14,425 bases of DNA from contig DJIP01000252.1 in NCBI GenBank assembly GCA_002433675.1, positions 1-14,425 of the forward strand, read 5' to 3'. The position numbers were made by a program, and so were the translations under genes. The notes below the pieces were generated by a model, which was given only the letters and a program-made list of their open reading frames with translations, was not told where the DNA came from and made no database searches. This DNA is from Halomonas halophila. GTDB lineage: Bacteria > Pseudomonadota > Gammaproteobacteria > Pseudomonadales > Halomonadaceae. Position 1 is the first letter of the stretch; every line of letters begins with the position of its first letter. Positions 1 to 7,590 of the stretch are shown in pieces.

Positions 1-771
1 TTTGAGAAGCCCCGCACCACCGTGGGCTGGAAGGGTCTGGCCTATGACCCGGACCTGGATGGCAAGGGCGACATGGCGCGAGGGCTCGAACTGTCGCGCC
101 AGCTGATGCGCGAGATCGTCGAGCTGGGTCTGCCGGTGGCCACCGAGATCCTGCAGCCGATGATCGCGCCTTACCTGGAGGACCTGCTGGCCTGGGTCGC
201 CATCGGCGCACGTACGACTGAGTCCCAGCTGCATCGCGAAATGGCCAGTGGCATCGGCGCGGTGGTCGGCTTCAAGAACGCCACCAGCGGCGACGTCCAG
301 GTGGCACTGGACGCCATGCGCTCGGCCGCCCATCCCCACCAGCACTTCGCGGTGGGCGAGCAGGGGCAGCCGGTCATGCGTGAGACCGCCGGTAATCCCC
401 ACACCCATGTGGTGCTGCGGGGCGGCCACGGTGAGCCCAACTATGGCGTCGATGCGGTCGCCGCCGCCAGAAAGGCGTTGATCGGCGCCGGCCTGCCGCC
501 ACGGCTGATGGTGGACTGCAGCCACGCCAACGCACGCAAGGACCATCGCCGCCAGAGCGAAGTCCTGCTCGATGTGCTGGCCCAGCGTCTGGCCGGTGAC
601 ACCTCGCTGATCGGGGTGATGCTCGAAAGCCACCTGAACGAAGGTAAGCAGCCGCTGGAGCCCGGCAAGCTGCGCTACGGTGTCTCGGTCACCGACGCCT
701 GCATCGGCTGGGAGACCACCGAGCATCTGTTGAGCCTGGCGGCCGAGCGCCTCGCGCAGGGCAGAGCATAA
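1..771 (+). CDS. aroF: Class I DAHP synthase (3-deoxy-7-phosphoheptulonate synthase), 5' end cut off by window
   Basis: Catalyses the first shikimate-pathway step, condensing phosphoenolpyruvate and erythrose 4-phosphate to DAHP in the cytosol. The frame is open from base 1, so the start lies outside; 256 residues are visible, matching roughly residues 95-350 of the E. coli enzymes. The fragment opens with FEKPRTTVGWKG (Lys3, active site), followed by GARTTES (70-76), GFKN with Lys92, LRGG with Arg140, and the expected metal ligands His175 (DCSHAN), Glu209 (MLESHL) and Asp232 (VTDACIG). All catalytic residues in the visible part are present. DCSHANARKDHRRQ and YGVSVTDACI look closest to the tyrosine-type AroF, but the N-terminal feedback region is absent, so the isozyme class is a guess. 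A hairpin terminator follows 52 bp after the stop. Confidence 0.95.
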   Translation, partial: FEKPRTTVGWKGLAYDPDLDGKGDMARGLELSRQLMREIVELGLPVATEILQPMIAPYLEDLLAWVAIGARTTESQLHREMASGIGAVVGFKNATSGDVQVALDAMRSAAHPHQHFAVGEQGQPVMRETAGNPHTHVVLRGGHGEPNYGVDAVAAARKALIGAGLPPRLMVDCSHANARKDHRRQSEVLLDVLAQRLAGDTSLIGVMLESHLNEGKQPLEPGKLRYGVSVTDACIGWETTEHLLSLAAERLAQGRA

Positions 772-792
772 GCAGGAGAGAGCATAAGCAGG
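763..792. repeat. 16-bp tandem duplication across the aroF stop codon
   Basis: AGAGCATAAGCAGG occurs at 763-776 and again at 779-792, a period of 16 bp. The first copy contains the TAA stop of the DAHP synthase gene (769-771). The second copy is wholly non-coding. It looks like a small slippage duplication, with no sign of function. Confidence 0.8.
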
Positions 793-822
793 GCTGAACA
801 ACCCGACGATGCGATCAAACCA

Positions 823-850
823 GACCAGAGGCCCTTTCGGGCCTCTGGTC
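823..850. terminator. Rho-independent terminator, probably bidirectional
   Basis: A perfect 12-bp stem, GACCAGAGGCCC (823-834) and GGGCCTCTGGTC (839-850), encloses a 4-nt loop. GTTTATG follows on the plus strand and TGGTTTG on the minus strand, so the U-tracts are short. It lies between convergent genes: the DAHP synthase on the left and the lipoprotein with its relic tail on the right. It could serve both. Confidence 0.8.
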
Positions 851-892
851 GTTTATGTCCGGTGTACCTGGCTCGCGCCGTGGGTGGGGTCG

Positions 893-999
893 TGACTCAG
901 CGGCAGAAGGGCCAGACCTGATAGAAGCTGTCACAGCGGAACTCCGCCTCGCAGGCCGCCAGTTGGCTGCGGTAGCGGGAGGCATAGCGGGTGGCCACC
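893..999 (-). pseudogene. Relic 3' end of a second copy of the SLT lipoprotein gene
   Basis: Read on the minus strand, this stretch encodes about 33 codons ending at a TGA (897-899). The last 28 residues (ASRYRS...VWPFCR) are identical to the end of the intact gene just upstream. It begins directly behind the intact gene's stop and has no start codon or ribosome site of its own. Over 893-983 against 1000-1090 (offset 107 bp) 85 of 91 bases match. All six differences in the last 28 codons are silent third-position changes (Val, Cys, Glu, Ala, Ser, Ala). It is therefore not a fresh slippage duplicate. It looks like the tail of a diverged allele or paralog left by recombination. Confidence 0.8.
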
Positions 1000-1090
1000 T
1001 GACTCAGCGGCAGAAGGGCCATACCTGATAGAAGCTGTCGCAGCGGAATTCCGCCTCGCAGGCTGCCAGTTGGCTGCGGTAGCGAGAAGC
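893..1090. repeat. Two diverged direct copies of the lipoprotein gene's 3' end
   Basis: Units 893-983 and 1000-1090 match at 85 of 91 positions. The similarity includes the stop codon and four bases beyond it (TGAGTCA on the minus strand). The right unit is the functional end of the lipoprotein gene and the left unit is the relic. The 107-bp offset is not a multiple of three, so the relic is not in frame with the gene. Confidence 0.9.
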
Positions 1091-1660
1091 GGTGCTGGCA
1101 ACCTCCCGCGCCGCGCGTTGCACCGCCGGTTTGGCGCGATAGCTGCCGCGCTGATAGCCGCCCTGGCCTTCGTGGTAGGCCAGGTACAGGTGTTCGGGGT
1201 TGGAGAGGGATACGCCGGTGATACGTCGGGTACGGGCGTTGTACCAGCCGATAAAGTCGGTGGCGTCGTCCATGTCGGTGCGACTGGCGAACAGTCCACC
1301 GGCGTCGTCATCGTATTCGCCCCACACCGGGTCCTGGGCCTGGGCGTAGCCGTAGGCCGAGGACGGGCGCGTCCAGGGAATGAATCCCAGCAACTTGGTA
1401 CGCGGCGGCCTGACATGGCTGCGAAACGACGACTCGCGCTTGATGAAGGCCATCTGGGTCCAGGGGGGCGTGCCCCACTTTTCATAGGAGGCCTGGGTAG
1501 CGTCGTACCAGTCCGGCTGCTGGCGGAAGATTTCGCACAGATTGTCCTGATGGCTCGGTGGCGCCGGGGCGAAGGCGGCGCAGCCGCTGAGCGTAACAAG
1601 CGTCATGGCAAGCGCCGTGACGAGTAGAGCAGACCGCATCCTTGGCATGGCCCGTTTCAC
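1004..1660 (-). CDS. Putative outer-membrane lipoprotein with lytic-transglycosylase (SLT) domain
   Basis: Likely a peptidoglycan-cleaving or peptidoglycan-binding lipoprotein of 218 residues. It has a basic N-terminus (MKRAMPRMR), a hydrophobic stretch 10-25 and a lipobox LSG-C with Cys27 as lipidation site; the +2 residue is Ala, which points to the outer membrane. The body carries the three usual SLT-type motifs: KRESSFR with candidate catalytic Glu76, SAYGYAQ (101-107), and LAYHEGQGGY (160-169) in place of AYNxG. Three C-terminal cysteines (201, 207, 217) could form disulfides. The start is a choice: GTG at 1660 has GGGAA six bases upstream, while the ATG at 1648 has no ribosome site and the ATG at 1639 has one too close. 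The exact family member is not recognised, and no enzymatic activity can be shown from sequence. Its 3' end is repeated immediately downstream. Confidence 0.82.
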   Translation of the reverse strand: MKRAMPRMRSALLVTALAMTLVTLSGCAAFAPAPPSHQDNLCEIFRQQPDWYDATQASYEKWGTPPWTQMAFIKRESSFRSHVRPPRTKLLGFIPWTRPSSAYGYAQAQDPVWGEYDDDAGGLFASRTDMDDATDFIGWYNARTRRITGVSLSNPEHLYLAYHEGQGGYQRGSYRAKPAVQRAAREVASTASRYRSQLAACEAEFRCDSFYQVWPFCR

Positions 1661-1829
1661 AACAATTTCCCGTTCAGTGTTCTCGCCTTCAGTATGCCCG
1701 CCCGAACACTGCCGGGCCATCCTCGTCGTCCATTGCGACCGGCCTGGATCATCGGGGACGGGCGGCTGGACGGGCCTCGTCGGTGGCAGGGCTGTTTCAA
1801 CCGGTGCGAGGTCCGTCTCAAGAACTCCC

Positions 1830-2591
1830 TCAAGCGGGCTCGGGTTCTCTCTGTGTTGGCTGACCCTCGCCTTCGATGTCCGAGGGCACCAGCGGCAGAT
1901 CCACGGGCAGGTGGCGGGCACAGAAGTCCAGGCAGTCGAGGCCGTTGACGGCCAGGGGCGCCAGGGGGCAATTCCAGGGCGACTCGCGCAGACGCTCCGG
2001 AAGAAGGTCGCTCAGGTCCTCCATGTCCTGGCTCTTGGGCCAGCACAGCCAGCGTTCCCGTTCCGGGGCCTCGGGGTGGCGCCACTTCAGCATCCAGTCG
2101 TCGCCCCAGGGCAGTACGCCCAGGGTATCGGGTTCGGGAGGCGGCAGACCCTGGAAGGCACTGGCCCACCAGCGAGGCGAGAGGTGATGGCGTCTCAGGC
2201 GCCGGCTGCACTGGGCCAGCAGGGTACGCTGCACCACCATCACATCCAGGGCGCTGTCATCACGATAGAGCACATGTAGTGCGAGAGTGTGCGGTATAAC
2301 GCAAAGCTCCCGTTCAACCAATTCATCCAGCGACTCCCTGTTGTCGACCGCCTCGACCAGATCCCCGTCCAGCGTCACCAGGGTGACCGATTGTGGCGGT
2401 ACGACCAGACAACAGGGAAGTGCCTGGTCGAGGGATGAAAGCGAATGAACATTGGCGGCGCTGCCTCGGTCGAGACTCTGTTGATCGACACAGTGGACCC
2501 AGTACCAACGAGGCTCGGGATCTTCGTCGGCTGAAGGGGCGCGTTGGGGCATAAGAAGTATGCGCTGATGTCGGTGTCCCAGATTCCACAT
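1830..2591 (-). CDS. Hypothetical protein, weak resemblance to GspL cytoplasmic (actin-like) domain
   Basis: A 253-residue soluble protein with no signal peptide and no membrane segment. I do not recognise it with certainty. The central part (CLVVPPQSVTLVTLDGD, then a segment like RESLDELVERELCVIPHTLALHVL, then DVMVVQRTLLAQCSRRLRRHHLSPRWW and PWGDDWMLKWR) follows the layout of the N-terminal domain of GspL, the inner-membrane platform protein of type II secretion. The transmembrane helix and periplasmic domain of GspL are missing, and no other gsp gene is nearby. The tail (about 30 residues) is acidic and proline-rich. Start: ATG at 2591 has AGGA eight bases upstream. A longer reading from TTG at 2660 and a shorter one from ATG at 2552 lack ribosome sites. 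The lipoprotein gene follows 169 bp later on the same strand, so co-transcription is possible. Confidence 0.6.
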   Translation of the reverse strand: MWNLGHRHQRILLMPQRAPSADEDPEPRWYWVHCVDQQSLDRGSAANVHSLSSLDQALPCCLVVPPQSVTLVTLDGDLVEAVDNRESLDELVERELCVIPHTLALHVLYRDDSALDVMVVQRTLLAQCSRRLRRHHLSPRWWASAFQGLPPPEPDTLGVLPWGDDWMLKWRHPEAPERERWLCWPKSQDMEDLSDLLPERLRESPWNCPLAPLAVNGLDCLDFCARHLPVDLPLVPSDIEGEGQPTQREPEPA

Positions 2592-2715
2592 GGTTCTGGT
2601 CCTGTCGATAGCGATTGTTGGTGCACTGTGTCGACGAGCAAAGCCATTTTCTTTCACCAACTGTTACCCTTTTTACAATAGCGCTACTTCCTGTGCTCTG
2701 CGTCAACCTCGTCTA

Positions 2716-2749
2716 TCGTCATACGAGTGTCATCTGGACTACCTAGTGT
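2716..2749 (+). promoter_or_regulatory. Candidate PhoB box and -10 of the phoX promoter
   Basis: TCGTCAT-ACGA-GTGTCAT (2716-2733) has the 7-4-7 direct-repeat form of a Pho box (consensus CTGTCAT, 4-bp spacer, CTGTCAT). Five of seven and six of seven bases match. Ten bases later comes TAGTGT (2744-2749), a weak -10 that keeps T1, A2 and T6. The 10-bp gap is the classical PhoB promoter arrangement, where the box replaces the -35. The predicted leader is about 120 nt. A poorer pair, CTTTCAC and CTGTTAC (2651-2667, period 10 instead of 11), lies upstream. Confidence 0.65.
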
Positions 2750-2875
2750 TGTCGGCGGACCGCCGTCGCCCCTGTGATCGACTTTCCCTCCGATACCGGC
2801 GGCCGGCAACAGTGACTGGCACCGACAGCCCACGCCTTGACGGCGAATCGAGGGCTGCTAGAAGAGGACTGCGCA

Positions 2876-5005
2876 ATGAGCAAGGAAATTGAAGATCATC
2901 GTCTGTTGAACCCCAGCCGTAATGAACCCTTCTCCTCGGTGCTCGACCGCCGACTTTCCCGGAGAGCGGTGATGAAGGGCGGCATGGGCATGGCGGCCAT
3001 GACGATGCTGGGAAGCTTTGGTCTCTCGGCCTTCGCCAACGCTCAGTCGTCAGGGATGGCCAAGACGCCGCTGGCGCTGGCCTTCGAGTCGATCGCTGGT
3101 TCGCGCAGCGACGCCGTGGTGGTGCCGCCGGGCTATACCGCCCAGGTGCTGGTGCCCTGGGGTACGCCGCTTGACGACAGCGCCCCCGAGTGGAGCGAGG
3201 ATCTGACGATGACGCCCCAGGCCCAGGCCGCTAGCGTCGGCATGCATCACGATGGGATGCATCCTTTCGCGTTGGATGAGAGCACGGCCTCCGAGCGCTT
3301 CCTGCTGGTGATGAACAACGAATACATCGACGAGAACGCGCTGTGGGCGCCCCAGGGCGGCCCCACCAACATGACCGAAGGCAAGCGCCCGGCGGACGAG
3401 GTGCGCACCGAAATCAACGCCCACGGGGTGACCGTGGTCGAGGTGAAGAAGGATGCCGATGGTCGCTGGAGCCACGTCAAGGGTTCCGCCCATAACCGTC
3501 GCTACACCAGCGCCACCCCGATGCATCTGTCAGGGCCTGTGGCGGGCAGCGACTACGTCAAGACCAGGTATTCCCCGGGTGGTACCCAGGCACGCGGCAC
3601 CAACAACAACTGTGCCCACGGCTACACGCCCTGGGGCACCTACCTCACCTGCGAGGAGAACTGGCCGGCCTACTTCGTCAAGAACGAAGGCCGTACGCTG
3701 GACGATGACCGACTTGGCATCGCCAGCGGGCGCGGGCGCTACGGCTGGGAGACCGCCGCGGGCGATGACAGCGAACGCGACGACGAATTTACCCGTCTGA
3801 TCGGCGACCCCGTCGCCGACGACGCCAGCGGTGACTACCGCAACGAGCCGCGTCAGTTCGGCTATATCGTCGAGATCGACCCCTACACCGGCAGGCAGGC
3901 GATCAAGCGCACGGCGCTGGGCCGCTTCCGCCACGAGGGTTGCTGGCCGGGCAAGCTGGTAGCAGGCGAGCCGGTGGTGTTCTACTCCGGTCACGACTCG
4001 CGTAACGAGTACATCTACAAGTTTGTCTCCGAGGCGGCCTGGGACCCGGCGGATGCCATCGCTCCCGGCGCCGAGGCCGATCGCCTGGCGATTGGTGACA
4101 AGTACATGGACAGCGGCACCCTGTACGTCGCTCGCTTCAACGCCGATGGCAGCGGCGAGTGGTTGCCGCTGACGCCGGACGCCACCACCCAGGATGGCCG
4201 TACCCTGGCCGAGGCGTTGGAACTCGATGCCGATGACCTGGCCGGGATCATCATCCACACCTGTGACGCCGCCGACCTGATGGGCGCCACGCCGATGGAT
4301 CGCCCGGAGTGGGGCGCGGTGGACCCGTCCACCGGCGAGGTCTACATGACCCTGACCAACAACTCGAAGCGTACCGAAGACGGCACCGAGGCGACCCTGA
4401 CCGGCGACGGCGACAACATCACCGCGCTGGGCAACGGTTACGCCACGGCACCGGTCAATGCGGCCAACCCGCGGGCGAACAACGAGGCCGGTCAGATCAT
4501 CCGCTGGCGCGAGGGCAGCGATGCCACCGCCTTCGACTGGGAGGTATTCGTGTTCGGGGCCGCGGCTAGTGACCAGGACAACCTGTCCGGGCTGACCGCC
4601 GACAACGAATTTGCCAGTCCCGATGGGCTTTACTTCGATGAGCGCGGCGACGGTCAGGGCATTCTGTGGATCCAGACCGACAACGGCTACGAGGGCGTCA
4701 CCGAGAGCACCAATGACCAGGTGCTGGCGGTCGTGCCGGCGGAGCTCGAGCGTGCCGACGGCGCCGCCGCGGTGATCTCCGGCGCCAACCAGGACAAGCT
4801 CAAGCGCTTCTGCGTGGGCCCCAACGGCTGCGAGGTCACCGGCATCTTCCCCACGCCGGACAAGACCGCGCTGTTTATCAATATCCAGCATCCGGGCAAC
4901 TGGCCGGCCAGCGACGACGCGACTCAGGCGCCTGATGCCAGTGTGCGTCCGCGCGCCGCCACAGTGGTGATTCAGCGCGAAGACGGCGGCCAGATCGGCG
5001 TCTAG
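2876..5005 (+). CDS. phoX: PhoX-family alkaline phosphatase, Tat-exported (DUF839)
   Basis: Releases inorganic phosphate from phosphate monoesters in the periplasm or outside the cell; characterised family members use iron and calcium. The 709-residue protein starts at ATG 2876 with AGAGGA about eight bases upstream; a TTG 39 bases earlier in frame has no such site. A twin-arginine signal is clear: SRRAVMK (28-34), hydrophobic stretch 36-54, and AxA cleavage site AFANA before Gln57. PhoX landmarks follow in order: NNNCAHGYTPWGTYLTCEEN (243-262) with Cys246 as the expected metal-bridging cysteine, GRFRHEG (349-355), MDRPEWGAVD (474-483), SPDGLYFD (581-588) and INIQHPG (668-674). A Pho box upstream and the convergent polyphosphate kinase gene support a phosphate-starvation role. 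Export would need the TatABC encoded at 9664-11183. Confidence 0.93.
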   Translation: MSKEIEDHRLLNPSRNEPFSSVLDRRLSRRAVMKGGMGMAAMTMLGSFGLSAFANAQSSGMAKTPLALAFESIAGSRSDAVVVPPGYTAQVLVPWGTPLDDSAPEWSEDLTMTPQAQAASVGMHHDGMHPFALDESTASERFLLVMNNEYIDENALWAPQGGPTNMTEGKRPADEVRTEINAHGVTVVEVKKDADGRWSHVKGSAHNRRYTSATPMHLSGPVAGSDYVKTRYSPGGTQARGTNNNCAHGYTPWGTYLTCEENWPAYFVKNEGRTLDDDRLGIASGRGRYGWETAAGDDSERDDEFTRLIGDPVADDASGDYRNEPRQFGYIVEIDPYTGRQAIKRTALGRFRHEGCWPGKLVAGEPVVFYSGHDSRNEYIYKFVSEAAWDPADAIAPGAEADRLAIGDKYMDSGTLYVARFNADGSGEWLPLTPDATTQDGRTLAEALELDADDLAGIIIHTCDAADLMGATPMDRPEWGAVDPSTGEVYMTLTNNSKRTEDGTEATLTGDGDNITALGNGYATAPVNAANPRANNEAGQIIRWREGSDATAFDWEVFVFGAAASDQDNLSGLTADNEFASPDGLYFDERGDGQGILWIQTDNGYEGVTESTNDQVLAVVPAELERADGAAAVISGANQDKLKRFCVGPNGCEVTGIFPTPDKTALFINIQHPGNWPASDDATQAPDASVRPRAATVVIQREDGGQIGV

Positions 5006-5009
5006 GACT

Positions 5010-5047
5010 TGTCCGAAAGGTATCGGCTTGCGTCGGCCTTTCGGGCA
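5010..5047 (+). other. Stem-loop just after the phoX stop
   Basis: TGTCCGAAAGG (5010-5020) pairs with CCTTTCGGGCA (5037-5047), including one G-U pair, around a 16-nt loop. No U-tract follows, so it is not a classical terminator. It could protect the 3' end of the phoX mRNA; that is inference. Confidence 0.4.
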
Positions 5048-5092
5048 ATCTCGAGGGGCGTTTCCGACGCCTGGCGTCTTGCGCCGACCCAG

Positions 5093-5130
5093 CACCCCGG
5101 CTCCCTTTTCAGGCAGCCGGGGTGTTTTGT
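5093..5130 (+). terminator. Rho-independent terminator of phoX
   Basis: CACCCCGGCT (5093-5102) pairs with AGCCGGGGTG (5115-5124) across a 12-nt loop. TTTTGT follows immediately on the plus strand, giving a standard U-tract about 90 bp after the phoX stop. Confidence 0.85.
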
Positions 5131-5264
5131 CCAGGGTCTGGGTGTCCAGGGCTGGATGATCGGCAGCCTGAAGCGGGAGGCGGTTGGTCCAGCAACCGCC
5201 TGGGTCGGCCAAGGCGCTGGTCGAGTGACGCCCGGCAGCCGTCAGAACTGCATGACGACAGCAT

Positions 5265-5298
5265 GAAAAGCCCCTCGCCAGCGTCGCTGGCGAGGGGC
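5265..5298 (-). terminator. Rho-independent terminator of hemB-ppk
   Basis: On the minus strand GCCCCTCGCCAGC (5298-5286) pairs with its complement at 5282-5270 through a 3-nt loop, a perfect 13-bp stem. It is followed by TTTTC. It lies 50 bp past the ppk stop. Confidence 0.88.
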
Positions 5299-5347
5299 CT
5301 GGGTGGTGCTATCGACGCGCCGATGGCGCGTCAATGCGGGGCGTTAC

Positions 5348-7570
5348 TCAAGCCCGGGCGGCGTAGGCGTACAGCAGCGTTTCCTGGGCGGAGATCGGTG
5401 CGGCCTCGCCCGGGTCCTGCTTGATATAGGTACCGTCGGCCTGAAGCAGCCAGCTCTGGCAGTTGTCGACCAGGTAGGTCTCGAGGTCCTTGCGCACCCG
5501 GGCGGCGAGCTTCTTGTCGAGCAGCGGGAAGCAGGTCTCGACCCGATGGAACATGTTGCGCGCCATGAAGTCCGCGCTGGAGCCCCATATCTCGGGCTTG
5601 CCGTCGTTATGGAAGTGGAACACCCGGGTGTGTTCGAGGAAGCGACCGATCACCGAGCGCACCCGGATATTTTCGGAGATGCCGGGCAAACCGGGGCGCA
5701 GACAGCACATGCCGCGAATGATCAGGTCGCACTCGACGCCGGCCTGGGAGGCGCGGTAGAGCGCCTGGATCAGCTTGGGCTCGGTCAGCGAGTTGCACTT
5801 GACGATGATATGGGCGCGCTTGCCCTTGCGCGCGTAGCTTGCCTCCCGCTCGATCATTTCCACGACCCGTTCGTGCAGGGTGAAGGGAGCGTGGAGCAGC
5901 TTTTCGATCTGGCGGGTGCGGCCCATGCCGGACAGTTGCTGGAACACCTTGTGGACGTCGGCGCACAGCACCGGGTCCGCGGTGAGCAGGCTGTAGTCGG
6001 TGTAGAGCTTGGCCGTCTTGGAGTGATAGTTGCCGGTGCCCAGATGCGCGTAGTGGCGCAGCGCGCCCTTCTCGCGGCGCACGATGTGCATCATCTTGGC
6101 GTGGGTCTTGTAGGCCATCACCCCGTAGATGACGATGGCGCCGGCCTCCTGCAGGCGTGACGCCAGCGCCAGGTTGTCGGCTTCGTCGAAGCGGGCGCGC
6201 AGTTCGATGACCACCGTCACTTCCTTGCCATGGCCGGCGGCCTCGACCAGGGCGTTGACGATGGGTGAGTCGGCACCGGTGCGATACAGGGTCTGCTTGA
6301 TCGCCAGCACGTCGGGGTCGCGGGCGGCCTCGCGCAGCAGGTCCTCCACCGGGGTGAACGACTGGAAGGGGTGGTGCAGCAGGATGTCGCCTTCCTGCAT
6401 CGACTGCATGATGGAGTTGGGTTGCTTGACCTGCTTGGGCACGCCGGGGGTAAAGGAGCGGTACATCAGGTCGGGCCGGTCGGCGTCACCCAGTACCGAC
6501 ATCATGCGGGTCAGGTTGACCGGGCCATTGACGCGGTAGAGGTCACTGGCTTCGAGCTGGAACTGCTTGATCAGGAAGTCGGAGAGCTCCTCGGGGCAGT
6601 TGTCGGCCACCTCCAGGCGCACGCCGCTGCCGTAACGCCGGGCCAGCAGTTCGCCGCGCAGGGCCGAGGCCAGGTCCGAGACTTCTTCGGGGTCCACCGT
6701 CATGTCGGCGTTGCGGGTCAGCCGGAACTGATAGCAGCCCTTGACCTTCATCCCCGGGAACACCTCGTCTGCGTGGGCGTGGATCATCGACGACAGGAAC
6801 AGATACTCGGTGAAGCCTTCCTCGCACAGCTCTTCCGGTAGTGCGATGACCCGGGGCAGAGAGCGTGGCGCCGGCAGAATGGCGAGCCCGCCCTCGCGGC
6901 CGAAGGCGTCCTTGCCCTCGAGTTCGACGATGAAGTTGAGGCTCTTGTTGACCAGCCGCGGGAAGGGGTGCGAGGGGTCCAGCCCGATGGGGCTGACCAC
7001 CGGGATGATCTCGGTGGAGAAGTAATCATGGACCCACTTGCGCTGCTGCTTGGTCCAGTCCCCACGCCGACGGAAGCGGATGTTGTGGGCTTCCATGGCA
7101 GGGATCAGCTGTTCGTTGAGGATGCGGTACTGACGCTCCACGTGCTCGTGGGCGATCTTCGAGATCTCGTCGAGCACCGAACGTGGGCTGCGGCCGTCGG
7201 CACCGGTGGTGTCGTCGCCCAGGGCCAGCTGGCTCTTCAGCCCGGCCACCCGTATCTCGAAGAACTCGTCCATGTTGGAAGAGAAGATCAGCAGGAACAT
7301 CAGGCGGTTGAGCAGCGGGTGCGCTTGATCCAACGCCTGTTCCAGCACCCGGATGTTGAACTGCAGATGCGACAGCTCGCGATTGAAGTAGAGGCTCGGG
7401 TCAGTGAGGTCGGCCTCAGGGTCCGGCATTGCCTTGGGCTTGATGCCGGTGCGCGTCTGATTGAGACGCGGCACCGGGGTATCGGCCTGGGGCGCGTCGT
7501 TCATCGAGACGTCGGACTTGCCCAGGGCCGCGTTTTCAATCGTGGCGTTGTCGCTCTGCGCGTCTTCCAT
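5348..7570 (-). CDS. ppk: Polyphosphate kinase 1
   Basis: Reversibly transfers the gamma-phosphate of ATP to build inorganic polyphosphate, usually at the inner membrane. The 740-residue protein shows the full PPK1 layout: N-domain from YFNRELSHLQFN (61-72) with SSNMDEFFEIR (97-107), head domain in the middle, then two phospholipase-D-like C domains. His490 in YKTHAKMMHI corresponds to the autophosphorylated His435 of E. coli. His647 in LEHTRVFHFHNDG corresponds to His592. The PPK core begins near residue 58, so there is an N-terminal extension of about 57 polar residues not present in E. coli PPK. Start ATG 7570 has GAGGA seven bases upstream; in-frame ATGs at residues 23 and 48 are alternatives. 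It lies 47 bp behind hemB on the same strand and is probably co-transcribed with it; no separate promoter is obvious. Confidence 0.97.
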   Translation of the reverse strand: MEDAQSDNATIENAALGKSDVSMNDAPQADTPVPRLNQTRTGIKPKAMPDPEADLTDPSLYFNRELSHLQFNIRVLEQALDQAHPLLNRLMFLLIFSSNMDEFFEIRVAGLKSQLALGDDTTGADGRSPRSVLDEISKIAHEHVERQYRILNEQLIPAMEAHNIRFRRRGDWTKQQRKWVHDYFSTEIIPVVSPIGLDPSHPFPRLVNKSLNFIVELEGKDAFGREGGLAILPAPRSLPRVIALPEELCEEGFTEYLFLSSMIHAHADEVFPGMKVKGCYQFRLTRNADMTVDPEEVSDLASALRGELLARRYGSGVRLEVADNCPEELSDFLIKQFQLEASDLYRVNGPVNLTRMMSVLGDADRPDLMYRSFTPGVPKQVKQPNSIMQSMQEGDILLHHPFQSFTPVEDLLREAARDPDVLAIKQTLYRTGADSPIVNALVEAAGHGKEVTVVIELRARFDEADNLALASRLQEAGAIVIYGVMAYKTHAKMMHIVRREKGALRHYAHLGTGNYHSKTAKLYTDYSLLTADPVLCADVHKVFQQLSGMGRTRQIEKLLHAPFTLHERVVEMIEREASYARKGKRAHIIVKCNSLTEPKLIQALYRASQAGVECDLIIRGMCCLRPGLPGISENIRVRSVIGRFLEHTRVFHFHNDGKPEIWGSSADFMARNMFHRVETCFPLLDKKLAARVRKDLETYLVDNCQSWLLQADGTYIKQDPGEAAPISAQETLLYAYAARA

Positions 7571-7590
7571 GGTGGTTCCTCATCGGGGCT

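Larger units (their letters stand above)
5006..5347. other. Intergenic region between convergent phoX and ppk
   Basis: No gene is supported in these 342 bases. They hold a stem-loop directly behind the phoX stop (5010-5047), a plus-strand terminator (5093-5130) and a minus-strand terminator (5265-5298). Short open frames here lack ribosome sites and any recognisable protein feature. Confidence 0.7.

Noticed and set aside
1661..1921. 87-residue upstream extension of the lipoprotein
   Set aside because: It would bury the signal peptide and lipobox in the middle of the protein and would overlap the GspL-like gene.
1605..2279. Plus-strand open frame of 224 codons opposite the two minus-strand genes
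   Set aside because: It spans the gap and parts of two genes with no domain or signal. The minus-strand lipoprotein has a convincing signal peptide and SLT motifs.
3530..5212. Minus-strand open frame of 560 codons covering much of phoX
   Set aside because: It is the reverse side of a clear PhoX gene. Its composition is Val/Gly/Ala/Arg-rich with no recognisable domain, as expected of antisense frames in GC-rich DNA.
5250..5265. TGTC/GTCATG-like motifs near the ppk terminator as a Pho box
   Set aside because: The halves are not 11 bp apart, and the site lies at the 3' ends of two convergent genes.
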